Below, piece after piece: positions 34,464 to 43,036 of a DNA stretch of 64,000 nt. The notes below the pieces were generated by a model, which searched no databases, was not told the origin of the DNA, and saw nothing but the letters and a program-made list of their open reading frames with translations. Each line of letters starts with the position of its first letter. Within the stretch, counting starts at the first letter, position 1. The position numbers were made by a program, and so were the translations under genes. Source of the stretch: SpSt-501 sp964596545 (GTDB lineage Bacteria > Desulfobacterota > Desulfobacteria > Desulfobacterales > SpSt-501); assembly GCA_964596545.1 (NCBI GenBank), contig CAZQUP010000001.1:81944-145943 (forward strand). Direction: 5' to 3'.

Positions 34464-35534
34464 ATGCGCATACTTCCGGCCGGTTCGCCCGCAACCGTTC
34501 AGGGCGCTTGGGGCGTTTGGCTCTTGCTGGCGTTTCTCTGGGGACCTCCGGCCGAGTGCGCCGATTGGGGACGGTTCCTCGAACGCTTCGTTTCCGGCGA
34601 CGGCCGGGTGATCGACCCCGGGCAGCAGGACGCCAGCCACTCCGAGGGGCAAGGCTACGGCCTGTGGCTGGCCTTGCTCCACGGCGACCGACCGGCCTTC
34701 GACCGCATCCTGCGCTGGACGGTCGACAACCTCCAGGTGCGCAAAGACGCGCTGTTCGCCTGGTCGTGGGGTCGCAGGCCGAACGGATCCTGGAACGTCA
34801 TCGATTACAACAACGCCAGCGACGGCGATCTGCTGATCGCCTCGGCCTTGCTTCGCGCCGCCGCGGAATGGAAACATCCGCCGTATCGCGAAAAGGCCCT
34901 CGCCGTGGTCCGGGACATCCGAGTGCATCTGGCCTTTGCGGCCGGCAAGCGGCGACTGATCGCCCCGGGCTATTACGGCTTCGCCGGCCGGGAACGACTC
35001 CTTTTCAACACCGGCTATGCGGTGTTCCCGGCCTACCGCGCTTTCGCCGCCGCCGAGGAGACGGCCTTCTGGAGCCGGATCCTGGAGGATGCGCGAAGCC
35101 TGCTTCGGGAAGCCGCGGCGAACCCTTTCGCCCTTCCCCCGGACTGGGTCGTTCTCGAGCCGGAGCAGCCGCGCCTTTCGGCCGAACGCGGCCCCTTCTT
35201 CGGCTACGAGGCGGCCCGGCTTCCGCTCTACGAATCCGGCCTGGCAGAGCCCCTGCCCCTTTTCGGTCCTTTTCTCGACTGGGTGGAGCGCTCGGGCTAC
35301 CTCCCCGTAAGGGTAAACCTCGTCGAACACACGGTTTCGACCGGCGAAGCGGCGGCGGGCTTTCACGCCGTCTTTGCGCTTGCGGCGGAGCGGCGGGGAA
35401 AGGAGGATCTCGCGCGGAGGCTGCTCGAACGCGGCCGGGCGAAGATTGCGTCCGAGGCGGACGATTACTACTCGAACGCGCTTTTTCTTTTGGCAACGGG
35501 GGGGCCGGGCCGAAGAGGAGTGCGATGGCCATGA
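34464..35534 (+). CDS. bcsZ: Periplasmic endoglucanase BcsZ (glycoside hydrolase family 8)
   Basis: A 356-residue GH8 cellulase with an N-terminal signal peptide (about 1-32, ending PAECA). Conserved residues include Glu61 in HSEGQGYGLWLAL, the general acid of the family, and the acidic stretch NASDGDLLIASALL. FAWSWGRRPNGSW, NTGYAVFPAYRAF and a C-terminal DDYYSNAL also match. BcsZ trims or edits glucan strands in the periplasm during export. The last codons overlap the bcsC start by 10 bases, so it belongs to the same operon. Confidence 0.92.
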   Translation: MRILPAGSPATVQGAWGVWLLLAFLWGPPAECADWGRFLERFVSGDGRVIDPGQQDASHSEGQGYGLWLALLHGDRPAFDRILRWTVDNLQVRKDALFAWSWGRRPNGSWNVIDYNNASDGDLLIASALLRAAAEWKHPPYREKALAVVRDIRVHLAFAAGKRRLIAPGYYGFAGRERLLFNTGYAVFPAYRAFAAAEETAFWSRILEDARSLLREAAANPFALPPDWVVLEPEQPRLSAERGPFFGYEAARLPLYESGLAEPLPLFGPFLDWVERSGYLPVRVNLVEHTVSTGEAAAGFHAVFALAAERRGKEDLARRLLERGRAKIASEADDYYSNALFLLATGGPGRRGVRWP

Positions 35535-38347
35535 TCCGGTTCGTCGCGGGATTCGTCCTGTTTTGCCTGCTCGGCGCGGTTTTTCCCCTGCTTCACCCCG
35601 AGGAGACCAGGGCCGGCGAGCCGCCGATCGCCCCCGCGGCCCCCTCGGCCGTCCGCCGGGATGGCCCCGCTTCCGGCGTCGAGACGCTGCAGCGCGTCGC
35701 CCCCGGCCGCGTGGAAGCCCGTCCCCACGAGATGGAAGTCGAGTGGGAACCTCCGGACTGGTTCTACACCTCTCCCAAGGATGCGCTGCGGTTGAAAGGC
35801 TGGGACTCCGGCTTTCCCCCCGATGCGCCTCGCGAATTGCTTCCGCCCGCCGCCGCCCCGCCTTCCCCGCTCGAGCAGGCCTGGGCCCTGTACCGACGAG
35901 GGCGTCTTGCCGAATCGGCGGCGCTTTTTCGCTCCCTGCTCGAGCTGCCCGAGCCCGCCCGGGCCCGGGAGGCCCGCCTGGGACTCGCCTACAGCCTTCT
36001 CCGCCAGGGCCGACGGCGGGAGGCGCTGCCGCACCTCGAGCGACTCTTGCGCGAGGGCCATCGAGGGCCGGAAGTGCGTCGAGCCCTGATCGATCTGCTC
36101 ATGGCCGAAGGCCGCTACCCGGCCGCGCGTGCGGAAATCGATCGCCTGCCGGTCCGCGAGCGCGAAGCCGCGCTGCGAAGGTTCCTCGAAGTCCGTTTTG
36201 CGGATCGGCTCCGCTCTCTTCCCGCCGACCCGCCCCTGCCCAAACTCAAGGAAATCCTTTCCAGCGAGCAGGAGGCCCTCGCGCGCTGCATCCGACCCGA
36301 TCTGTTTCATGGGCTCGCCCGCCTCTTCGCCCGAGCCGGCGATGCGGGGGCGGCGGCGGAGCTCGATCGCCGTCTGCTCGCCTGTCCTATCGCCCCGTCG
36401 CTGCGACTGGGCATCCTCGCCGGACTCGCCGCTTCCGGCCCGGAGGAAGAGGCCCTTTCCCTCCTCGTTTCCCAGCGTACGTTTCTCGCTCCGCTTGATC
36501 CGCTGATCGCCCGGCAGCTCGAAGACCTCGAAGTCGCCCTTCTCCGGCAAAGGCTCGCCCGTCTGCCCGAAGGCTCCGCGGCGCGGGCGGAAACGGCGAC
36601 GGAAATCCTCGCCCGACGGCCGGACGACCCGGAGGCGCTCGCCGTTCTCGCCTGGGAACACCTCCGCCGCGGCGAGGCGGAAACGGCCGAGCGGCTCTTT
36701 CTCCGCTTGCGGGAATCCGACCCACAAAACCGCGACGCGGCCCTGGGAGCGGGCTGGGCGCGCCTGCAATCCGGGCGCGTGGACGAGGCGCTCGCACCGT
36801 TTGCTTCCGGGGCGATCCCCGAGGACGAAGGGATCCGTGCCCTCCGACGGGCGGTGCTGCGGCGTCAGGCGGACCGGGCGATGGCCGAGAGCCGCTGGCG
36901 GGATGCAGCCGCCGCCTACGAGGCGCTTCTGCAAATCGATCCGCAGGACCCCAACGCCGCAGACGAACTCACACGCGCGCTGCTCCGTGGAGGACCGGCG
37001 GTCGAGGAGCTCAAGCGCCTGGAAGGACGGGTTCAAACCGCCCCCTCGCCGTCTCTCGTCTCCGGACTGCTCGATCACTACCGTGAAGCGGGGCTGGAGG
37101 ATCCCGCCTGGGATCTCGCCTGCCGCGCCGCCCGCAGCTCCGACCCGGCGGTCGCCGCCGCGGCGGCGCCCTTCTTTTTCGCCCAGGGGCTTCCCGTCAC
37201 CGCCTCGCAGCTCGATGCCGACGAGACCCGCTGCTACCGCAACGCCTTCTCGCCGCGCGCCGAAGCCTTCGGCCTGCATCGCAGCCGCGACACCCGCGGC
37301 CGTTACGGCGACCTCGAGGAAACTTCCTTTCCGCTTTCCGCTTTCCATGCCGTGGGACGCGGGCGCACCGCCTCACTCACCCTCACCCCGCGCCTGCTGC
37401 GGGGAAACCCGGCGCAAGATCAACCCCCCGTGGGGCGCGACTACCTGCGCGGATCTCCCCGGCGGGAACGCTGGCAGGACGATCTCCTCGTGGTCCAGCC
37501 CGACGCCGGGCTGGAGCTCGAGGGCCGTTTTCCCGTAGCGCTGCACCTGGGAACGACCCCGCTCGGCGGGCCCGTCTCCCCCGGGCCGACCTTCTCCGCC
37601 CGCCTCGGCTCCGAAGCGGGATTCCTCGAGGTCCACCGGCTCAGCGTGCGCGACTCGATCCTTTCCTGGGTGGGGCAGAAGGATCCCTACAGCCGAACCT
37701 CCTGGGGCCGGCTGACGCGCACGGGGGCGGAAGCGGGCCGGAGCTTCCCCGTGGGGGCCATCGGCTGGTGGGCCCTAAACGCCGGCTTCGATCACTACGA
37801 CGGGCAAAATGTGATCGATAACCAGGCCCTGCGCGGCGGAATCGCCGCAGGCCGCACCCATCTCGTGGAGGGCGACGAGTGGAGCTACGGGGCCTTTCTC
37901 AGCCTCGCCCATTTCCGCCGTAACAGCGATTTTTACACCTTCGGCCACGGCGGATACTACAGCCCGCAGTTCTTTTCCATTGCCGGCCCCTTCGCCCGCT
38001 TGCGCACCGCCGCCTGCCGCGATTTCTGGCTGGATCTTCAGCTTTCCGCCGGCTGGCTCCACCAGCGATTGCATCAAAGCCGCCGCTACCCCCTCGATGA
38101 CGATCTTCGGGTGAACGGAACCTACAACGACGACACCGATCATCTCATCGGCGCCTCCGTCCGGATCCAGGGTATGAAACAGCTCACCCGCTACGCGGCC
38201 CTGGGAGGCCTCTTTTCCTTCGGCGCAAGCGGCGACTGGACGGAATGGATGGTGGGAGCGGGGGTCCAGATCTTCTTCGAGCCTCAGAACGTCTTCTCCA
38301 CCCGCAGAAATCTCTTCGGCGACTTCGGCGCATCCTCGAACCGCTGA
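35525..38347 (+). CDS. bcsC: BcsC-type TPR/outer-membrane cellulose export porin
   Basis: A 940-residue export protein with a signal peptide (about 1-30), a periplasmic domain rich in TPR-like helical pairs (about 115-560, for example LEQAWALYRRGRLAESAALF and EALPHLERLLREG), and a C-terminal outer-membrane beta-barrel (about 620-940). The barrel holds the BcsC signature FTFGHGGYYSPQ and ends in ASGDWTEWMVGAGVQIFFEP. It would carry the glucan chain across the outer membrane. It is shorter than the enterobacterial protein (about 1150), mainly through fewer TPRs. The ATG follows AGAGGAG. It lies six bases from the convergent MFS gene. Confidence 0.88.
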   Translation: MAMIRFVAGFVLFCLLGAVFPLLHPEETRAGEPPIAPAAPSAVRRDGPASGVETLQRVAPGRVEARPHEMEVEWEPPDWFYTSPKDALRLKGWDSGFPPDAPRELLPPAAAPPSPLEQAWALYRRGRLAESAALFRSLLELPEPARAREARLGLAYSLLRQGRRREALPHLERLLREGHRGPEVRRALIDLLMAEGRYPAARAEIDRLPVREREAALRRFLEVRFADRLRSLPADPPLPKLKEILSSEQEALARCIRPDLFHGLARLFARAGDAGAAAELDRRLLACPIAPSLRLGILAGLAASGPEEEALSLLVSQRTFLAPLDPLIARQLEDLEVALLRQRLARLPEGSAARAETATEILARRPDDPEALAVLAWEHLRRGEAETAERLFLRLRESDPQNRDAALGAGWARLQSGRVDEALAPFASGAIPEDEGIRALRRAVLRRQADRAMAESRWRDAAAAYEALLQIDPQDPNAADELTRALLRGGPAVEELKRLEGRVQTAPSPSLVSGLLDHYREAGLEDPAWDLACRAARSSDPAVAAAAAPFFFAQGLPVTASQLDADETRCYRNAFSPRAEAFGLHRSRDTRGRYGDLEETSFPLSAFHAVGRGRTASLTLTPRLLRGNPAQDQPPVGRDYLRGSPRRERWQDDLLVVQPDAGLELEGRFPVALHLGTTPLGGPVSPGPTFSARLGSEAGFLEVHRLSVRDSILSWVGQKDPYSRTSWGRLTRTGAEAGRSFPVGAIGWWALNAGFDHYDGQNVIDNQALRGGIAAGRTHLVEGDEWSYGAFLSLAHFRRNSDFYTFGHGGYYSPQFFSIAGPFARLRTAACRDFWLDLQLSAGWLHQRLHQSRRYPLDDDLRVNGTYNDDTDHLIGASVRIQGMKQLTRYAALGGLFSFGASGDWTEWMVGAGVQIFFEPQNVFSTRRNLFGDFGASSNR

Positions 38348-38353
38348 GGAGAA

Positions 38354-39655
38354 CTATCGCCTTTTTCCTCTTTCGTCTGCCCGGCCGGCGGGGGAGAAGG
38401 CATACCACAGAAGCCCCAGGATCTGCAGAAAAAGGAGCAGCAGCAGACTCGCCCGATAGCCGGCGGGAGCATACCTGCCGGGCGTATCCGGCGGGAAAAG
38501 CGCGATCACCGCTCCGATTCCCCATTGCGCGGCGAAGGTGGCGACGAAAACGAGCACATTGAGCCCGGTGCTCACCCGGCCGGCGAGCGCCGGCGCAAAG
38601 TGCATCGCCAGCGCCGGGTAAGGGATCACCCCCGCCGTGCCGATGAAGCCGAAGAGCGCCCAGAGGATGGTCGCCCAGCCCCGGGGGGCGAGGATGAGAA
38701 GCCCCTGCACGACCATAAAGAGGGCCATCCCCCAGGCTCCGGTGGTGAGCGGGGCGACTCCGGCGCGTCCCAGGCGCTCCGTCACCCATCCGATGCCCAC
38801 ATAGCCGGCCGTCATCGCGGCCGCCGTCCAGAAGAGCACCGTGGCCGCCGCCGGGCGGTCCAGGCCGGCCACGTCCCGCAGCCACGGACCCGACCACAGC
38901 CCGTGCACCGCCATGAAGGCGACCTGCGAGGCGACGGTTAGCGGAGCGATGCGCCAGAATTGTGGACTGCAAAAGACCTCCCGGATGCCGCGCCACGGCC
39001 GGGAGAGCGCCTCCGGCGCCGAGGGGGGCCGCTTCTCGGGGACCGCCCTCCAGATGACGGCGGCCACGGCGAGGCTCAGGACCGAAAGGCCTAAAAAAAC
39101 GCCCCGCCAGTCGGCGACGCGAAGCGCCGCCTCGACCGGCACGGTCGCCGACAGCGCCCCCAGCCCACCCGCGGCGAGATGCAGGCCGTTGATCCGCGGC
39201 CAGGAAGCCGGAGGGAACCAGAGGGTGTAGGCCTTGATCGCCGCCATGTAGCCCGCCGCGACCCCCAGGCCGATCCCGGCGCGGCCGAGGACCAGTCCCC
39301 ACAGCCCCTCGGCCCGGGCGAAAACCACGGCTCCTCCGGCGGCGAGCAGAAGGAGCAGTCCCTCGACGCGCCGCGGGCCGAAACGGTCGAGGAGGATCCC
39401 GAGCGGAATCTGGAAGGCCGCAAAGGAGATGAAATAGGCGGCGGTGAGCAACCCCAGATCGGCGGGTCCGATCCCCAGATCCATGACCAGATCCGGCGCG
39501 ATGATTGCATTGACCACGCGGAAAAGGTAGGAGAGAAAATAGGCGAGAGCGAAGGGGAGGAGCACGCGCGGCAAGACCCCGCCCCGCGGTCCGGGACGGC
39601 TCTCCGAGGCGTCCGCCCCGGCTGCGGCCGGGCCGGATGCGGATCCCCCGGGCAT
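38354..39655 (-). CDS. Major facilitator superfamily transporter
   Basis: Inner-membrane MFS protein of 433 residues with about 12 hydrophobic helices. The conserved loop between helices 2 and 3 reads GILLDRFGPRRVEG. LGRAGIGLGVAAGYMAAIKA lies in helix 4-5, and a central cytoplasmic loop (EKRPPSAPEALSRPW) separates the halves. The family resembles hexuronate/NarK-type permeases, but the substrate is unknown. I chose the ATG with an AAGGTG leader, eight codons inside the longest frame, because the earlier ATG has no ribosome-binding site. The gene starts eight bases after the PLP decarboxylase stop, so the pair is probably one operon and the transporter may move that enzyme's substrate or product. 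Confidence 0.88.
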   Translation of the reverse strand: MPGGSASGPAAAGADASESRPGPRGGVLPRVLLPFALAYFLSYLFRVVNAIIAPDLVMDLGIGPADLGLLTAAYFISFAAFQIPLGILLDRFGPRRVEGLLLLLAAGGAVVFARAEGLWGLVLGRAGIGLGVAAGYMAAIKAYTLWFPPASWPRINGLHLAAGGLGALSATVPVEAALRVADWRGVFLGLSVLSLAVAAVIWRAVPEKRPPSAPEALSRPWRGIREVFCSPQFWRIAPLTVASQVAFMAVHGLWSGPWLRDVAGLDRPAAATVLFWTAAAMTAGYVGIGWVTERLGRAGVAPLTTGAWGMALFMVVQGLLILAPRGWATILWALFGFIGTAGVIPYPALAMHFAPALAGRVSTGLNVLVFVATFAAQWGIGAVIALFPPDTPGRYAPAGYRASLLLLLFLQILGLLWYAFSPAGRADERGKRR

Positions 39656-39662
39656 GCGCACC

Positions 39663-40925
39663 TTAGGGCTTCCAGACATCGGGCGGGAAGCGGAGGGTGG
39701 CGAAATGGTCTTCGACGGTCTCCTCCCGGCGGATCAGCTCGACCGCACCATCGGTGCGCAGCAGCAACTCCTTGGGGCGCAGCCGTCCGTTGTAATTGAA
39801 GCCCATGGCGTGGCCGTGGGCGCCGGTGTCGTGGATGACGAGGAGATCGCCTTCCTCGAGCGGCGGCAATTCGCGCTGGATGGCGAACTTGTCGTTGTTC
39901 TCGCAGAGCGAGCCGACCACGTCCACCGGAGCGGCGGGCGGGAGGTCCTGTTTCCCGGGAACGCTGATGTGGTGGTAAGCGCCGTACATTCCGGGCCGCA
40001 TCAAGGCCGACATGCAGGCATCCACCCCGATGTAGGTGCGGTAGATTTCCTTGCGGTTGATCACGCGGGTCACGAGCACCCCGTGGGGGCCGGTCATGTA
40101 ACGGCCGCTTTCCATCAAGAGCCGAGGGGCCCAGCCGTGGCGGCTGCGGAAACGGTCGAAGAGCGCCGTCGCCTCTTCGCCCAAAGCGGCGAGATCGAGC
40201 GGCTCGTCCTCCGGCCGGTAGGGGATTCCCAGGCCGCCCCCCATGTTGATGAATTCGAAGCGGATCGAGAGCTCGCCGGTGATCCAGGCCATCAGCTCGA
40301 GCAGCATGGCCACGGTCTGGGCCATGAAGCGGCAATTGCGCTCGTTGGAGACGACCATGGTGTGCAGCCCGAAGCGCCGCGCGCCGCGCGCGATCGCCCG
40401 GCGGTAAGCTTCGACCATCTGGTCATGGGCGACCCCGTACTTCGCCTCGACCGGGTTGCCGATGATCTCGTTTCCCGTGCGCCGGGGTCCGGGGTTGTAA
40501 CGAAACGAGATGAGTTCGGGGAAACGCGGGACCTTGGGCACAAGCCGTATGTCATCCAGATTGAGGATCGAGCCGCCGTCGGCGAGGGCGGCCTCGAATT
40601 CGTGAACCGCGGTGTTGTTGGAGGTAAACATCAGATCCTCGCCGCGCGCGCCGATCGAACGGCACAGCAACAGTTCGGGGACCGAGCTGCAATCGAAGCC
40701 GAAGTCCATCTCGCGCATCAACCGGAGCACGCGCGGGTTGGGAAGGGCCTTGACCGCGAAATACTCGCGAAAGCCCTCGGGGATCCCGCGGAAGGCGTCC
40801 TTTACCGCCTCGCCGGTCGAGCGGATCCCGGCCTCGTCGTAGATGTGAAATGGAGTCCCGAAATGGCCCGCAATGCGTTCGAGAACGGGAAAGAGGCGTT
40901 TTTCGAATTCCGGGGACATCGGCAT
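39663..40925 (-). CDS. PLP-dependent decarboxylase, diaminopimelate decarboxylase-like
   Basis: A 420-residue fold-type III (alanine racemase-like barrel) decarboxylase. The PLP-lysine lies in YFAVKALPNP (residue about 50). The phosphate-binding glycine loop is NMGGGLGIPYRPE, the substrate-binding acid ESGRY, and the active-site cysteine region GSLCENNDKFA. This set fits diaminopimelate decarboxylase and relatives acting on other D/L-diamino acids. FAVKALPNP, in place of the usual YAxKAN, places it in a divergent branch, so lysine synthesis is likely but not certain. Its promoter region is shared with the divergent AAA-OmpA gene, and it is followed by an MFS transporter rather than by dapF or dapA. 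Confidence 0.82.
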   Translation of the reverse strand: MPMSPEFEKRLFPVLERIAGHFGTPFHIYDEAGIRSTGEAVKDAFRGIPEGFREYFAVKALPNPRVLRLMREMDFGFDCSSVPELLLCRSIGARGEDLMFTSNNTAVHEFEAALADGGSILNLDDIRLVPKVPRFPELISFRYNPGPRRTGNEIIGNPVEAKYGVAHDQMVEAYRRAIARGARRFGLHTMVVSNERNCRFMAQTVAMLLELMAWITGELSIRFEFINMGGGLGIPYRPEDEPLDLAALGEEATALFDRFRSRHGWAPRLLMESGRYMTGPHGVLVTRVINRKEIYRTYIGVDACMSALMRPGMYGAYHHISVPGKQDLPPAAPVDVVGSLCENNDKFAIQRELPPLEEGDLLVIHDTGAHGHAMGFNYNGRLRPKELLLRTDGAVELIRREETVEDHFATLRFPPDVWKP

Positions 40926-40961
40926 GGGGACCAAGCTCCTTGCGCGGCGGAAATGGGACTC

Positions 40962-40990
40962 GATCTATGGTTTTCCGCTCTTTCTGTCAA
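40962..40990 (-). promoter_or_regulatory. Sigma70-like promoter of the decarboxylase-MFS pair
   Basis: Minus-strand TTGACA with a 17-base spacer and TAGATC, about 37 bases before the decarboxylase ATG, in the divergent intergenic region. Confidence 0.45.
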
Positions 40991-41001
40991 GCCGGCGCTC
41001 A

Positions 41002-41030
41002 TGGATTTCGGCGACGATCGGTGCTATGCT
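41002..41030 (+). promoter_or_regulatory. Possible promoter of the AAA-OmpA gene
   Basis: TGGATT and TATGCT boxes with a 17-base spacer lie about 50 bases before the ATG. A perfect inverted repeat GATCGC-GTA-GCGATC at 41041-41055 follows immediately and could be an operator or a 5' UTR hairpin. Confidence 0.4.
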
Positions 41031-41079
41031 TGAGGGATTCGATCGCGTAGCGATCTCTTCCCCCGGGAAGGACGGATCC

Positions 41080-42708
41080 ATGTATCGCAATCACTTCGGT
41101 CTGACGAAGAAGCCCTTTGAGATCAGCCCCGATCCGGAATTTCTCTGGCTCGGCGAAAAGCACCGCGAAGGGCTCGCCGTGCTCAAGTACGGCATCCTGG
41201 AGAACAAGGGGTTTCTGCTCATCACCGGCGAGGTCGGAACGGGCAAGACGGCTCTGATCCGCGCCATCGAAAAAGAGGTCAAGGCCCGTGCGATCATCGT
41301 CACCATCCCGGACCCCGGGATGGGGCTGATGGATTTCTACCAGTTTCTGGCCTCGGAGCTGAACATCCAGCGCGATTTCCGCAACAAGGGGGAATTCCTC
41401 GCCCGCTTCAAGCGGCTGATGCTCGAACACTTCTCGGGCTACCGCCGCGTGTTGCTGATCATCGACGAATCCCAACGGCTGAACCACGAGCTGCTCGAGG
41501 AGATCCGGTTGCTGTCCAACATCGACCTCGAGGGCAAGGTGCTGATCAACATCTTTTTCGTCGGGCAAAGCGAGTTCCGCGACATTCTCGCCCGCGAGGA
41601 AAACCGCGCCGTGCGGCAGCGGATTACGGTGAGCTACCACTTGCCGGCGCTCGAGGAAGCCGAGACCGGCCAGTACATCCAGCACCGGCTGCGTGTGGCC
41701 GGGGCCCGCGGGGAGATTTTCACGCCGGCCGCCGTCCGCGCCGTGCAGGAGTTTTCCAAGGGCCTGCCGCGGTTGATCAACATCGTCTGCGATCATGCGA
41801 TGATGACGGCCTACATCCGCGGCGTGAAGACCATCGACGCCGACATCGTGCGCGAATGCGGACGGGAACTGGGAATCACGATCGGAGAGGAACCCGGCCG
41901 CCGCCGGAAACACGACGCCGCAGAGGGCAAACCGGCGGCTCCGGCGGGGAAAAACCACCTCCCCGCCCGGAAAGGATCCCGGACCTCCGCCTCCTGGAGC
42001 CGACCCGCCCTCTTTTTCGCCCTGGTTTTGCTCGCTCTCTTCGGCGGGTGGTATTTCTGGGGGGAGGCGGTATCCCAACAGCTTGCGCTCTGGGGAAGGG
42101 GAAAAGAGCCGGCCGCCGGCTCCCTTCCCGGCGGAAAAGACCGCAGCGCCGCCCTGCAGGCGGCGCCGGCGCTTCCGGTGGAAACCGCTTTGCCCGGGCC
42201 ACAGGCGGAAGCCGAACCCTCCGCCCCGGCGGCGACCGAGCCCCCCGCCCGCCTTCCCGCCGCCGCCCTGGAGCCGTCGGCGCCGCAAGCGGCGCCCGAG
42301 AGGACAGGCGAAGAACGCCGCAGCGCGCCGGAAGGACCCCCGCCGTCCTCCCCGGCCTTTGTGCTGCAGGAATTCACCGTCCTCTTCGAGCCGAACTCCG
42401 TCGATCTCACCCCTCGGGCGCGCGAAATCCTCGCCACGGCAGGGGGCCTGCTCCGCGCCAGTCCCGGGACGGCGGCGCTCGTGGAGGGGCACTCCGACGG
42501 CCTGGGCGACCCGGCCTACAACATGTACCTTTCGGGCAAGCGGGCGATGGCGGTCCGCAATCAGCTTCTCGCTTTAGGGCTCGACCCCGGGCGGCTGAGG
42601 ATCTCCGCCTTCGGCGCCGAGCGGCCGGTCGACACCAACGAGACCCTCGAGGGCCGCAACCGCAACCGGCGCGTCGTGATCCGCATCGTGCCGCTGTGGG
42701 GATCCTGA
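41080..42708 (+). CDS. ExeA-like AAA ATPase fused to a periplasmic OmpA domain
   Basis: A 542-residue fusion. The cytoplasmic N-terminal half is an ExeA/GspA-type ATPase: MYRNHFGLTKKPFEISPDPE start, Walker A GEVGTGKTAL (residues 50-59), LLIIDESQRL as Walker B, and arginine-rich NRAVRQRI. One membrane helix (about 310-327) is followed by an Ala/Pro-rich periplasmic linker and a C-terminal OmpA-type peptidoglycan-binding domain (about 431-542) with LFEPNSVDLTPRA, GHSDGLGDPAYNMYLSGKRA and FGAERPVDTNETLEGRNRNRR. ExeA proteins help insert secretins through peptidoglycan. Here the peptidoglycan-binding part is an OmpA domain. It should couple ATP hydrolysis to the cell wall. No secretion genes are adjacent. 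The ATG follows GGGAAGGA. Confidence 0.88.
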   Translation: MYRNHFGLTKKPFEISPDPEFLWLGEKHREGLAVLKYGILENKGFLLITGEVGTGKTALIRAIEKEVKARAIIVTIPDPGMGLMDFYQFLASELNIQRDFRNKGEFLARFKRLMLEHFSGYRRVLLIIDESQRLNHELLEEIRLLSNIDLEGKVLINIFFVGQSEFRDILAREENRAVRQRITVSYHLPALEEAETGQYIQHRLRVAGARGEIFTPAAVRAVQEFSKGLPRLINIVCDHAMMTAYIRGVKTIDADIVRECGRELGITIGEEPGRRRKHDAAEGKPAAPAGKNHLPARKGSRTSASWSRPALFFALVLLALFGGWYFWGEAVSQQLALWGRGKEPAAGSLPGGKDRSAALQAAPALPVETALPGPQAEAEPSAPAATEPPARLPAAALEPSAPQAAPERTGEERRSAPEGPPPSSPAFVLQEFTVLFEPNSVDLTPRAREILATAGGLLRASPGTAALVEGHSDGLGDPAYNMYLSGKRAMAVRNQLLALGLDPGRLRISAFGAERPVDTNETLEGRNRNRRVVIRIVPLWGS

Positions 42709-42761
42709 CGGCGCCCCCCCCCACTCGTCTTTTGCGGCCGTCGCGGTGGAGTTGCAGCGGA

Positions 42762-42926
42762 TCAGCTTTTCTTGGAAGTGACGGTCTGAAAGGTCGAGAT
42801 CTGACGCTTGACTTTCCTGGACTTGCACTCGGGGCAGGTGATCTTCTTCTTTTCGGCGTCCGAAAGGCTCAAAAAGAGAGCAAACGGTTTCTTGCACGCT
42901 TCGCAGTAGAACTCGTACGTCGGCAT
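42762..42926 (-). CDS. FmdB-family zinc-ribbon protein
   Basis: A 54-residue protein with the standard FmdB opening MPTYEFYCEACKKPF and a second cysteine pair in ITCPECKSRKV. The four cysteines should hold one zinc ion. Family members are small putative regulators of unproven function. The start was chosen at MPTYEF because of the very strong AAAGGAGGGTGACGCG leader. A good promoter lies upstream. It is convergent with the AAA-OmpA gene. Confidence 0.9.
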   Translation of the reverse strand: MPTYEFYCEACKKPFALFLSLSDAEKKKITCPECKSRKVKRQISTFQTVTSKKS

Positions 42927-42977
42927 CGCGTCACCCTCCTTTCGGCGTTCTTCGTGCACTCCAACCCAAGCTCCGGT

Positions 42978-43007
42978 ATTTTAACAAAGCGGGAAAAACG
43001 CGGTCAA
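42978..43007 (-). promoter_or_regulatory. Sigma70-like promoter of the FmdB-family gene
   Basis: Minus-strand TTGACC, an 18-base T-rich spacer, then TAAAAT (five of six consensus bases), about 50 bases before the start codon. Confidence 0.6.
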
Positions 43008-43036
43008 GCCTCGCAGGCCGGCCGGGAAACCTGCGC

